In this document: one piece after another, positions 1-6,140 of the stretch
How positions within the stretch are numbered: position 1 is the stretch's first letter
Layout: each line of letters opens with the position of its first letter
Assembly (NCBI GenBank): GCA_964479405.1
Contig: CAYZMA010000014.1
Location: 1 to 23,488 of the forward strand
Origin: JAMCZU01 sp964479405
GTDB taxonomy: Bacteria > Patescibacteriota > UBA1384 > UBA12157 > JAENIV01
Direction of reading: 5' to 3'
DNA length: 23,488 bases
The notes under the pieces: model-generated
Databases searched by the model: none
Told to the model about the DNA's origin: nothing
The model's input: the letters and a program-made list of their open reading frames with translations, nothing else
Program-made: the position numbers and the translations under genes

Positions 1-144
1 GCCCGCCCTATAAATTTTGGGCGAAATCTGTTCGAATTTTTTCGAACGCACACCGTTTATTTATTTAGTCAAAAAATATCAAACATCAGGTTAAAAGAGA
101 ACCGTCCCCTAATTCTAATTCTAACTAATTATTTTTAAAATTGT

Positions 145-169
145 GGTGCGGGGCAAAATGCTCCGCACC
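145..169 (-). terminator. Hairpin terminator after the 105-residue gene
   Basis: An 11-pair stem (GGTGCGG arm at 145-151, CCGCACC arm at 163-169, one G-T pair, three-base loop) lies just beyond the stop codon of the minus-strand gene at 179-496. Read on the minus strand it is followed by an A/T-rich tract containing TTTT, but not an ideal U-run, so termination is likely rather than certain. Confidence 0.6.
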
Positions 170-178
170 CGACAGCAA

Positions 179-496
179 CTACTTCTTCGGATCCTTAGAG
201 AATCTGTGCCCCTCAAATAAGCCGTAACACATTTCAGTGGCTAGACGCTGGTGCCGCCAAAATCCGTCCTTAATCTGCTCGGCTATGTCGGCTTCAGAAT
301 AGCTCGGATCCTTAGGACCATGGATAATTTCCACCGGAAAGCGGATGATTTCTGCTCCAAGCGATTGCACCAAAGGCATAACTACCTGTAACCATGTATA
401 GTCTTGGTTGGCTTTGGCTACTTCGATCTCTATGCCAAGCGTCATGGCAACAGACTTGATAATCCTATTAAGTCTTTCCAACTCTGCTATATTCAT
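179..496 (-). CDS. Hypothetical 105-residue protein
   Basis: I do not recognise this family. The product is a small soluble protein with no signal peptide or membrane segment. The N-terminal half looks helical (LERLNRIIKSVA), the middle is hydrophobic (WLQVVMPLVQSLGAEIIRFP), and the C-terminus is basic with aromatic residues (FWRHQRLATEMCYGLF). The ATG at 496 is supported by a strong Shine-Dalgarno sequence, GGGAGGTG at 504-511, seven bases upstream. A strong hairpin follows the TAG stop. It is a stand-alone gene, divergent from the secreted PEP-CTERM gene at 701. Its base composition is more GC-balanced than the glycosyltransferase genes downstream. The reading frame, RBS and terminator make it a convincing gene. 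Its function is unknown. Confidence 0.7.
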   Translation of the reverse strand: MNIAELERLNRIIKSVAMTLGIEIEVAKANQDYTWLQVVMPLVQSLGAEIIRFPVEIIHGPKDPSYSEADIAEQIKDGFWRHQRLATEMCYGLFEGHRFSKDPKK

Positions 497-521
497 CCAT
501 TTTCACCTCCCATCGCCATTA

Positions 522-543
522 TTCTTATACCATTCTTATACCA
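522..543 (-). promoter_or_regulatory. Tandem extended -10 candidates (11-bp direct repeat)
   Basis: On the minus strand TGGTATAAGAA occurs twice back to back (522-532 and 533-543). Each copy has the extended -10 form TGn-TATAAG. They lie 11-36 bases upstream of the RBS of the 105-residue gene, the right place for its promoter. A weak -35 (TTTTCA) lies 18 bases upstream of the distal copy. Confidence 0.4.
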
Positions 544-596
544 CAAATTTCGTCTTTTTGAAAAGAAAAATTAAGTGACGGTAAAAATCAAACAAT

Positions 597-630
597 AGCG
601 GTGGGAGAAAATCCTACCGCTTTTTTATTT
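597..630 (+). terminator. Orphan plus-strand hairpin with U-tract
   Basis: AGCGGTGGGA (597-606) pairs with TCCTACCGCT (612-621, with one G-T pair) across a GAAAA loop and runs into TTTTTTATTT. This is a good intrinsic terminator pointing to the right, yet no plus-strand gene precedes it within the window. It is flanked by two copies of CGGTAAAAATC (579-589 and 639-649). Confidence 0.6.
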
Positions 631-651
631 CTATATCGCGGTAAAAATCGT

Positions 652-657
652 TATAAT
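652..657 (+). promoter_or_regulatory. Likely -10 box for the PEP-CTERM gene
   Basis: A perfect TATAAT lies 44 bases before the TTG start at 701, just after the orphan terminator hairpin. No good -35 is visible at the usual distance (629-634 is TTCTAT). The predicted transcript would have a leader of about 37 bases containing the RBS. Confidence 0.4.
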
Positions 658-700
658 AGAAAAGGTGGTAGAATACATTACAGAAAAGAGGTGAAACGGT

Positions 701-1261
701 TTGAAAATGATTGCCCTGATTTATTTGAGCTTGATCTGCAGTTTTTGGGCGGGACAAGTAATAGCTGGTCCTGCTAATCCGTATCTTGTGATAATAGTAT
801 CGCAAGGACAGGGTCCAATATCAGAGGCCCAAAGTTGGAGTGACCATTCCCAAGATACGATCTTTGAGACTGGAACTTATAGTCTTGATCGTCCATGGGT
901 GGCATTTGACTGGGGAGCAGATAAGTACACAACACTAGGGCAGGATGAAAAAGGGGGATGGACAGCGTATGTCTGGGCCGGCTACCATATGGTAGTTGAT
1001 TCTTCTTACGATCTTTCTATTCAAGTGTTTGGTCCGAGCCAAGTTATTTGCAGTAAGCCGGATGGTTCGGAGGTTTTTAGAACAATGCTTGGAACAGGGG
1101 GAACGTGGTCTTGGACATTATCGGCGCAGCCTGCTACCGCCAGTCAATGGAGAACAAAGGGCTATAAGCTTGCTATTTCTCCTGTACCAGAACCGTCATC
1201 GGTTATGATTTTGGCCGGTTTAATGATTGGTTTCGCTGGTCTTTATTGGCGAAAATTATAA
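701..1261 (+). CDS. Secreted PEP-CTERM domain protein
   Basis: This 186-residue protein has an N-terminal signal peptide (residues 1 to about 22, hydrophobic core ending in VIA before GPANPY). Its C-terminal tail reads VPEPSS, then about 16 hydrophobic residues, then RKL. That tripartite tail is the PEP-CTERM sorting signal, which in known systems is recognised and cleaved by a membrane exosortase. The middle is rich in Trp, Tyr, Gly and Ser with no recognised domain and is probably an exported beta-rich surface protein. The start is TTG: GAGGTG at 688-693 is seven bases upstream, a better fit than the ATG at 707. A terminator follows directly, so it is monocistronic. Composition is less AT-rich than the neighbouring glycan genes, which may indicate transfer. 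No exosortase is encoded in this window. Confidence 0.85.
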   Translation: MKMIALIYLSLICSFWAGQVIAGPANPYLVIIVSQGQGPISEAQSWSDHSQDTIFETGTYSLDRPWVAFDWGADKYTTLGQDEKGGWTAYVWAGYHMVVDSSYDLSIQVFGPSQVICSKPDGSEVFRTMLGTGGTWSWTLSAQPATASQWRTKGYKLAISPVPEPSSVMILAGLMIGFAGLYWRKL

Positions 1262-1273
1262 CTCTGTTTCTCT

Positions 1274-1306
1274 AGGGCGCTCATGCGAGCGCCCTTAATT
1301 TTTTTG
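1274..1306 (+). terminator. Intrinsic terminator of the PEP-CTERM gene
   Basis: A perfect 9-bp stem (AGGGCGCTC at 1274-1282, GAGCGCCCT at 1287-1295) with an ATGC loop is followed by TAATTTTTTTG. It begins 13 bases after the stop codon. Confidence 0.9.
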
Positions 1307-1332
1307 ACTTCCGCTTCCCGAAGCGGTATTTT
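1304..1332 (+). promoter_or_regulatory. Promoter for the deacetylase-like gene, palindrome in spacer
   Basis: TTGACT (1304-1309) and TATTTT (1327-1332) are separated by exactly 17 bases. The spacer is T plus the 16-bp palindrome CCGCTTCCCGAAGCGG (1311-1326). Transcription would begin around 1339-1342, at or just before the ATG at 1342, which has no Shine-Dalgarno sequence. This suggests a leaderless message. The palindrome could be an operator or a member of the palindromic repeat family in this window. Confidence 0.5.
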
Positions 1333-1341
1333 TATATCGCT

Positions 1342-2241
1342 ATGAAATTTCCTTCTAATAAACAATTTGCTTTGACGATTGTAGACGACACTGACGGCGC
1401 GACTATTGAGAGTGTTAAACCGGTCTATGATTTGTTATATAAATTTGGTTTTAAAACGACTAAAACCATTTGGGTTTTGCCTCCAAAAGATAGTTTTAAA
1501 GGAAAATCGTTACAAGATTATCGCTATCGCCAATTTATAAATAAACTCCAGCGACAAGGTTTTGAAATTGCTTTGCACTCCGTTTCCTCGGGTAATTTTT
1601 CAAGACAAGATACCCTTGATGGCTTGGAAATATTTAAGCAATTTATTGGCCACTATCCAAAAATTCAAATTAACCATGCTCAAAACCCCGATAGTCTTTA
1701 CTGGGGAGTTAAAAGATTTACGCTTTTAAAACTATTTTGGCGCTGGTCAAAATTCCAAGGAGACAATAAAAAATCAGCTTATTTTTGGGGTGATTATGCC
1801 AAAAAATATATTAAATATATCCGCAATTTCAGTTTTAATAATTTAAATACCTTGAAGGTTGATTCAAGTATGCCATATAAAGACCCGTCAAAACCGTACG
1901 CCAACTATTGGTTTAGTGCCTCGTCTGCGCCAGATATTCAATCTTTCATTAAAATTACATCTTTGAAAAACATTGATAAGTTGGCAGAGGAAGGTGGGTG
2001 TGCGATTATTTACACCCATTTTGCTTCCGGGTTTGTTAAAAATGGAAAATTAAACCATGAATTCCAAAAAAATCTAGCCTATATTGCTCAACAAAATGGC
2101 TATTTTGTGCCAGCGGGGACACTTTTGGATTATCTTAAAAGTCTTAAAAAACAAAACAATACATCTCAAATAGATATTAAAAAATTAGAATTAAAGTGGT
2201 TTTGGGATAAAATAATTGAAAAATTGTTCTCTTTCAGGTAA
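1342..2241 (+). CDS. Polysaccharide deacetylase-like (NodB-fold) protein
   Basis: A 299-residue soluble protein. The N-terminus FALTIVDDTDG (residues 9-19) corresponds to the TFDDG motif of the carbohydrate esterase 4/NodB fold, with Asp15 and Asp16 as candidate catalytic and metal residues. Strand EIALHS (residues 75-80) resembles the metal-binding HSxxH motif, but the second His is replaced (HSVSS). INHAQNP (110-116) supplies another His. The C-terminal AIIYTHFASGF followed by YFVPAGTLLDYL matches the end of the fold. The altered motif means de-N-acetylation is plausible but unproven. There is no signal peptide, so it may act in the cytoplasm or on the inner face. There is no RBS and the promoter is placed for a leaderless transcript. 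It precedes the tRNA and the flippase, and probably belongs to the glycan locus. Confidence 0.65.
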   Translation: MKFPSNKQFALTIVDDTDGATIESVKPVYDLLYKFGFKTTKTIWVLPPKDSFKGKSLQDYRYRQFINKLQRQGFEIALHSVSSGNFSRQDTLDGLEIFKQFIGHYPKIQINHAQNPDSLYWGVKRFTLLKLFWRWSKFQGDNKKSAYFWGDYAKKYIKYIRNFSFNNLNTLKVDSSMPYKDPSKPYANYWFSASSAPDIQSFIKITSLKNIDKLAEEGGCAIIYTHFASGFVKNGKLNHEFQKNLAYIAQQNGYFVPAGTLLDYLKSLKKQNNTSQIDIKKLELKWFWDKIIEKLFSFR

Positions 2242-2272
2242 AATAAAAGCAATTGCTTACGATATTAATTTC

Positions 2273-2348
2273 GCGCCCGTAGCTCAGCGGATAGAGCGCA
2301 AGATTGCGGATCTTGAGGCCACAGGTTCAAGTCCTGTCGGGCGCACCA
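2273..2348 (+). tRNA. tRNA-Arg (anticodon GCG), CCA encoded
   Basis: A full cloverleaf can be folded by hand. The acceptor stem is GCGCCCG/CGGGCGC (2273-2279, 2338-2344, all seven pairs). The D arm is GCTC/GAGC. The anticodon stem is CAAGA/TCTTG with loop TTGCGGA, placing anticodon GCG at 2306-2308. The variable loop is AGGCC and the T arm is ACAGG/CCTGT with loop TTCAAGT. The discriminator is A73 and CCA is genomically encoded (2346-2348). A20 in the D loop and A73 fit arginine identity. GCG reads CGC by Watson-Crick and CGU by wobble. Most bacteria instead use ACG, modified to ICG. Confidence 0.95.
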
Positions 2349-2391
2349 GTTTCTGTCATTAGGTCAATTAGAAATTAGTCATTTTGTTTGT

Positions 2392-3846
2392 ATGTCTTTA
2401 ACCAGAAAAGTTGCTCACAATACAATCGTTCAAATTGTTGGCAAGGTGATTACCACCTTGATTTCTTTATTTTTGATTGCCGCTTTAACCCGTTATTTGG
2501 GGGTTTCGGGTTATGGCCAATACACCACAATTTTTGCTTATACCCAATTTTTTGCGGTTTTGGCTGATTTTGGCTTTTTCTGGTTTTTAGTCAGAGAAAT
2601 TTCCAAACCCAATATTGAAAGCGATAAAATTACCAACAATGTTTTAACTTTTAGAACTTTAATTGCTTTAGTTATTTTTTCACTCTCGTTTCTGATTAGT
2701 CTTTTAATTCCTCAATATCACGAGATTCGTTTAGGTATTGGCATTATTGTGGCCGCCACCTTTTGGATTACCCTAAATGGCACTTATGTTGGCATTTTCC
2801 AAAATAAATTGCGGATGGATAAAGCAGCGATAACCGATATTTTAGGCAGAATAGTGATTTTTGCCCTAGTTCTTTATCAAATGAAAAATGGCGAAAATTT
2901 AAATCATATTTTATGGTCATATTTTTTGGGCAATATGGTTAATTTCTTTTTAAGCGCTTACTTGGGTCGTATTTATCTTCATTTTAGATTAGCTTTTGAT
3001 TTTTCATTATGGAAAAAGATTTTTTGGGAATGCCTGCCGATTTCGGTAGTAACAATTTTAAGCGTTATTTATTTTAAAATTGATACCGTGATGCTTTCTT
3101 TGTTTCGGAGCGCGACCGATGTTGGTATTTATGGTCCGCCATATAAAGTAGTTGAAATTTTGCTTTTAATTCCGGCAATTTTTATGGGTAATGTTTTTCC
3201 AATTATCACTCGTTATATTTATGAAAAAAATGATCAGGTTCAAATGGTTTTTCAAAAAGCCTTTGATTTTCTAATAGTTATTGCCGTGCCGATTATTGTG
3301 GGAGTGATTTGTCTTGCTCCGCGAATTATTGAAATTATTGCCGGGACTGATTTTACCACCATTCATACTATTGGTCCGGTTTGGGGGATACCGGCGACCT
3401 CCGGTTTTGCTTTGCAAATTTTAATTGTCGCTGTTGGTATTTCCTTTTTGTCCCATCTTTTTGGCTACACGGTTATTTCTCTAGGCAAACAAACAAAATT
3501 AATTTGGCCGAACTTGATTTTAGTCTTTTTTAATATTGGTCTAAACCTTATTTTGATTCCCAAAATATCATACATTGGCGCGGCGATTGCGACTGTACTT
3601 ACAGAAACGTTGGTCGTTTTTCTTTACTACGGCGTTATGCGTCGGCACTTTGATAAAAAAATTCGTCTTCATATCTTGTGGAAAGTAGTAATTTCGGGTA
3701 TAATTTTGGGTCTAGCTTTGAAATTTTTCAGTTTTCTGGCTTTATGGTATTTAGTCCCAATCGGAGTAGTAGTTTATTTTGCTAGCCTGTTATTAGTTAA
3801 AGGAATTTCAAAGGAAATGATAAGAGAAGTAATTAAATTAAAATGA
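2392..3846 (+). CDS. Wzx-type oligosaccharide flippase (MATE/MOP superfamily)
   Basis: A 484-residue polytopic membrane protein with about 14 predicted hydrophobic helices. The opening LTRKVAHNTIVQIVGKVITTLISL and then ALTRYLGVSGYGQYTTIFA match the polysaccharide transporter family. These proteins move undecaprenyl-linked oligosaccharide units from the cytoplasmic to the outer face of the membrane. The motif KIDTVMLSLFRSATDVGIYGPPYKVVE in the seventh-helix region is also typical. Length is normal. The start at 2392 lacks an RBS and lies 43 bases after the tRNA CCA end, so the message may be produced by tRNA processing or may be leaderless. Its TGA stop overlaps the ATG of the following GT4 gene (ATGA), indicating translational coupling. 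Confidence 0.92.
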   Translation: MSLTRKVAHNTIVQIVGKVITTLISLFLIAALTRYLGVSGYGQYTTIFAYTQFFAVLADFGFFWFLVREISKPNIESDKITNNVLTFRTLIALVIFSLSFLISLLIPQYHEIRLGIGIIVAATFWITLNGTYVGIFQNKLRMDKAAITDILGRIVIFALVLYQMKNGENLNHILWSYFLGNMVNFFLSAYLGRIYLHFRLAFDFSLWKKIFWECLPISVVTILSVIYFKIDTVMLSLFRSATDVGIYGPPYKVVEILLLIPAIFMGNVFPIITRYIYEKNDQVQMVFQKAFDFLIVIAVPIIVGVICLAPRIIEIIAGTDFTTIHTIGPVWGIPATSGFALQILIVAVGISFLSHLFGYTVISLGKQTKLIWPNLILVFFNIGLNLILIPKISYIGAAIATVLTETLVVFLYYGVMRRHFDKKIRLHILWKVVISGIILGLALKFFSFLALWYLVPIGVVVYFASLLLVKGISKEMIREVIKLK

Positions 3847-4919
3847 AAATTGCCATAGACGCTCAAACAACTTTGGGTCAAAAAACAGGGTTTGGTTTTT
3901 ACGTTAAAAATTTGGTTGAAGCTTTAGTTAAAGTTGATCCGGAAAATGAATATATTTTAATTAAGCCGCGAACCGAGGCAGATTTTCCGGTTTGGAAAAG
4001 GTTTTGGTGGGATCAAGTGGCTTTTCCTTGGAAGTCTCACTGGGCAAAAGTTGATTTAATTCATCAGCCTTGTTTTTCAGCGCCAATTTTTTATCCGGGT
4101 AAAGTGATTGTTACTTGCCATGATTTAATTTCTGTTTTTTTTCCGGAAAATTTACCTTTAGCATCCAGACTTTTTTATTCCCGCTGGATGCCTTTTTCCT
4201 ATCGGAAAGCAATAATGCTAATTGCCGATTCGGAACATACTAAAAGAGACATAATTTCCTTGCTTAAAATTCCTGAATCAAAAATTAAGGTGGTTCATTT
4301 AGCGGTTTCGCCTGATTTTAAACCAATTGAAAATAAAATAAAAATTACCAAAATTAGCCAGAAATACAAAACTGGTCCAAAATATTTATTGCATGTGGGA
4401 ACTTTAGAACCGCGGAAGCATTTAGAGTTTTTGGTGCGAGCTTTTTCTTTAGCCTGTAGAGAGGGAATTAAGGAAAATTTGGTGATTACGGGTAAAAAGG
4501 GTTGGTATTACGATGGACTTTTTAAATTGGTTAAAAAATTAAATCTTGAAAAAAGAGTTATTTTTACTGGTTATGTTGAGGAAAAAGACTTGCCGGCCTT
4601 ATATTCGGGGGCAACGGCTTTTTTGTTTCCATCTTTGTATGAAGGTTTTGGTCTGCCACCGCTAGAGGCAATGGCTTGCGGCACGCCGGTTATTTCTTCA
4701 AGCACTTCTTCTTTGCCCGAAGTGGTGGGCAGTGCTGGTATTCTTTTACCGCCACGGGACGAAAGACTGTGGGCGAAAAATATTTTAAAAGTGATTAAAG
4801 ATAAAGGACTGGCAGAAACTTTAAAAAAGTTAGGTCCAAGACAAGCGGCAAAATTTACTTGGGAAAACACTGCTCGTCAGACAATTGAAGCTTATAAAGA
4901 GGCAATGGGGTCACACTAA
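3843..4919 (+). CDS. GT4 family glycosyltransferase
   Basis: A 358-residue cytoplasmic GT-B fold glycosyltransferase. The N-terminal acceptor domain starts MKIAIDAQTTLGQKTGFGFYVKNLVEAL, as in mannosyltransferase-like (MtfB-type) GT4 enzymes. The second domain begins at LLHVGTLEPRKHLEFLVRAF. The nucleotide-sugar site is FPSLYEGFGLPPLEAMACG, carrying the E-x7-E motif (Glu in YEGFG and Glu in LEAMA), followed by GTPVISSSTSSLPEVVG. It probably adds one sugar to the lipid-linked oligosaccharide; the sugar cannot be told. It overlaps the flippase stop by four bases and is one of three GT4 paralogues here (the others start at 5001 and 21072), which share the same domain order and motifs. Confidence 0.92.
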   Translation: MKIAIDAQTTLGQKTGFGFYVKNLVEALVKVDPENEYILIKPRTEADFPVWKRFWWDQVAFPWKSHWAKVDLIHQPCFSAPIFYPGKVIVTCHDLISVFFPENLPLASRLFYSRWMPFSYRKAIMLIADSEHTKRDIISLLKIPESKIKVVHLAVSPDFKPIENKIKITKISQKYKTGPKYLLHVGTLEPRKHLEFLVRAFSLACREGIKENLVITGKKGWYYDGLFKLVKKLNLEKRVIFTGYVEEKDLPALYSGATAFLFPSLYEGFGLPPLEAMACGTPVISSSTSSLPEVVGSAGILLPPRDERLWAKNILKVIKDKGLAETLKKLGPRQAAKFTWENTARQTIEAYKEAMGSH

Positions 4920-4990
4920 TAACTAATTGTAACTAATAACCAATAACAAATTGAAATTATATTAGTTATTTGTTTAGATTCGTTATTAGT
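4920..4990. repeat. AT-rich spacer with inverted repeats
   Basis: This spacer is made almost wholly of AACTAAT/AATAAC-type words. ACTAATAAC (4932-4940) is matched by GTTATTAGT (4982-4990) in inverted orientation. It may form a long weak hairpin upstream of the RBS at 4992-4996. It resembles in style the spacer at 13030-13150. Confidence 0.5.
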
Positions 4991-5000
4991 GAGGAGTTTT

Positions 5001-6140
5001 ATGAAAATTGCCATTGATGCTTCGCGAGCAATCAACGAAAAAGCGGGCATTGGCCGATATACTTTAGAGTTGGTGCGGGAGTTGACAAAAAGTGATTTAA
5101 AAAATACTTATCTTTTGCTATTTAGCTTTATGAGAAGCAGTCGTCACAAAGAAAAAATTATTAAAGAATTTCGCGCTTTAAAAAATGTTGAAGTTAAAAT
5201 TTTAAGAATTCCCGGCAATCTGAAAGAAAAAGTTTGGGGCTGGAAATTGCCGTGGTTTAGACGGCTTTTAAAAGATGCTGATATTTTTTATGCGCCGAGT
5301 TTTTTGGAAGTTAATTTAGGTTTAAATTTGCCTCAAGTGGTTACTATTTACGATTTAACTACTTTTCTTTTTCCAGAACATCTTGGCAAAAAAATGTCAG
5401 AGTTTTTCAATTTAAAAACCAAGAAAGCATGCCTTACGGCGACTAAAATTATTGCTATTTCTAAGTCAACCAAAAATGATTTAGAAAAAATATTAAAGAT
5501 TGACCCTAAAAAAATTACCGTTGTTTATCCGGGTCAAAATGTCTTAGGCACACCAACAAAAAATCTGCCTCAAAATTTAAAAGCAAAATCGTATGTTTTA
5601 GTTGTTGGCACGATTGAACCAAGAAAAAATCTAATCAATCTTTTTAAAGCCTATGCCATCTTGCCTCCAAGGCTGCAAGAAAAATATCCTTTAGCTATTG
5701 TCGGTGCTAGAGGCTGGAATACGGGAAAAACTTATGATGCTCTAGAGCATTTGAAATTAAAAGACAAGGTCAAATTTCTTGGTTTTGTTTCTGACTCAGT
5801 GCTGGCTAAGCTTTACAAGGAAGCAATGGTTTTTGTTTATCCTAGTTTGTATGAAGGTTTTGGCTTCCCAGTGTTAGAAGCTCTGTCTTTTAATACGCCT
5901 GTAGTAACATCTAATAATTCTTCTTTACCGGAAGTAGCGGGTAAAGCGGCTATTTTAGTTGATCCACAAGATCCAAAATCAATTTCAAGCGGTTTGCAGA
6001 AGCTGTTGGAGCATAAAGAGGAAATATCGCTTTTAAAGGAAAATGCTCGTTCGCGGATTGGTAAATTTTCATGGGAAAAAACAGCTCGTGAAATTTTGGT
6101 GGTTTTTAAGGAAGTTGTAAAAAAAACTCATGAAGCTTAA
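5001..6140 (+). CDS. GT4 family glycosyltransferase
   Basis: A 379-residue GT-B fold enzyme of the same MtfB-like GT4 group as its upstream neighbour. It opens MKIAIDASRAINEKAGIGRYTLELV. The second domain begins VLVVGTIEPRKNLINLFKAY, and the donor site is YPSLYEGFGFPVLEALSFN followed by TPVVTSNNSSLPEVAGKAAILVDP. The E-x7-E pair is present. I place the start at the ATG at 5001, preceded by AGGAG at 4992-4996; a GTG at 4989 in the same frame would put the RBS inside the gene. The last 11 bases overlap the start of the next gene (ATG at 6130), pointing to one operon. Probable role: a second sugar transfer in oligosaccharide assembly. Confidence 0.92.
   Translation: MKIAIDASRAINEKAGIGRYTLELVRELTKSDLKNTYLLLFSFMRSSRHKEKIIKEFRALKNVEVKILRIPGNLKEKVWGWKLPWFRRLLKDADIFYAPSFLEVNLGLNLPQVVTIYDLTTFLFPEHLGKKMSEFFNLKTKKACLTATKIIAISKSTKNDLEKILKIDPKKITVVYPGQNVLGTPTKNLPQNLKAKSYVLVVGTIEPRKNLINLFKAYAILPPRLQEKYPLAIVGARGWNTGKTYDALEHLKLKDKVKFLGFVSDSVLAKLYKEAMVFVYPSLYEGFGFPVLEALSFNTPVVTSNNSSLPEVAGKAAILVDPQDPKSISSGLQKLLEHKEEISLLKENARSRIGKFSWEKTAREILVVFKEVVKKTHEA

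Noticed and set aside
1..137. Open frame from the first base ending at a TAA near 137
   Set aside because: The translation shows no conserved pattern and low-complexity AT words towards the end. A fragment of an upstream gene cannot be excluded, but nothing supports it.
614..805. Minus-strand 63-residue open frame
   Set aside because: It runs across the promoter, RBS and start of the secreted protein gene, has no RBS of its own, and its translation is biased to Tyr, Phe and His without any pattern.
3844..3846. Recoded UGA (code 25, UGA read as Gly)
   Set aside because: The flippase frame ends at this TGA in a normal ATGA overlap with the next gene, and no in-frame TGA occurs in the other long genes.
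4989..5000. GTG start for the second GT4 gene
   Set aside because: The AGGAG RBS lies inside this extension and points to the ATG at 5001.
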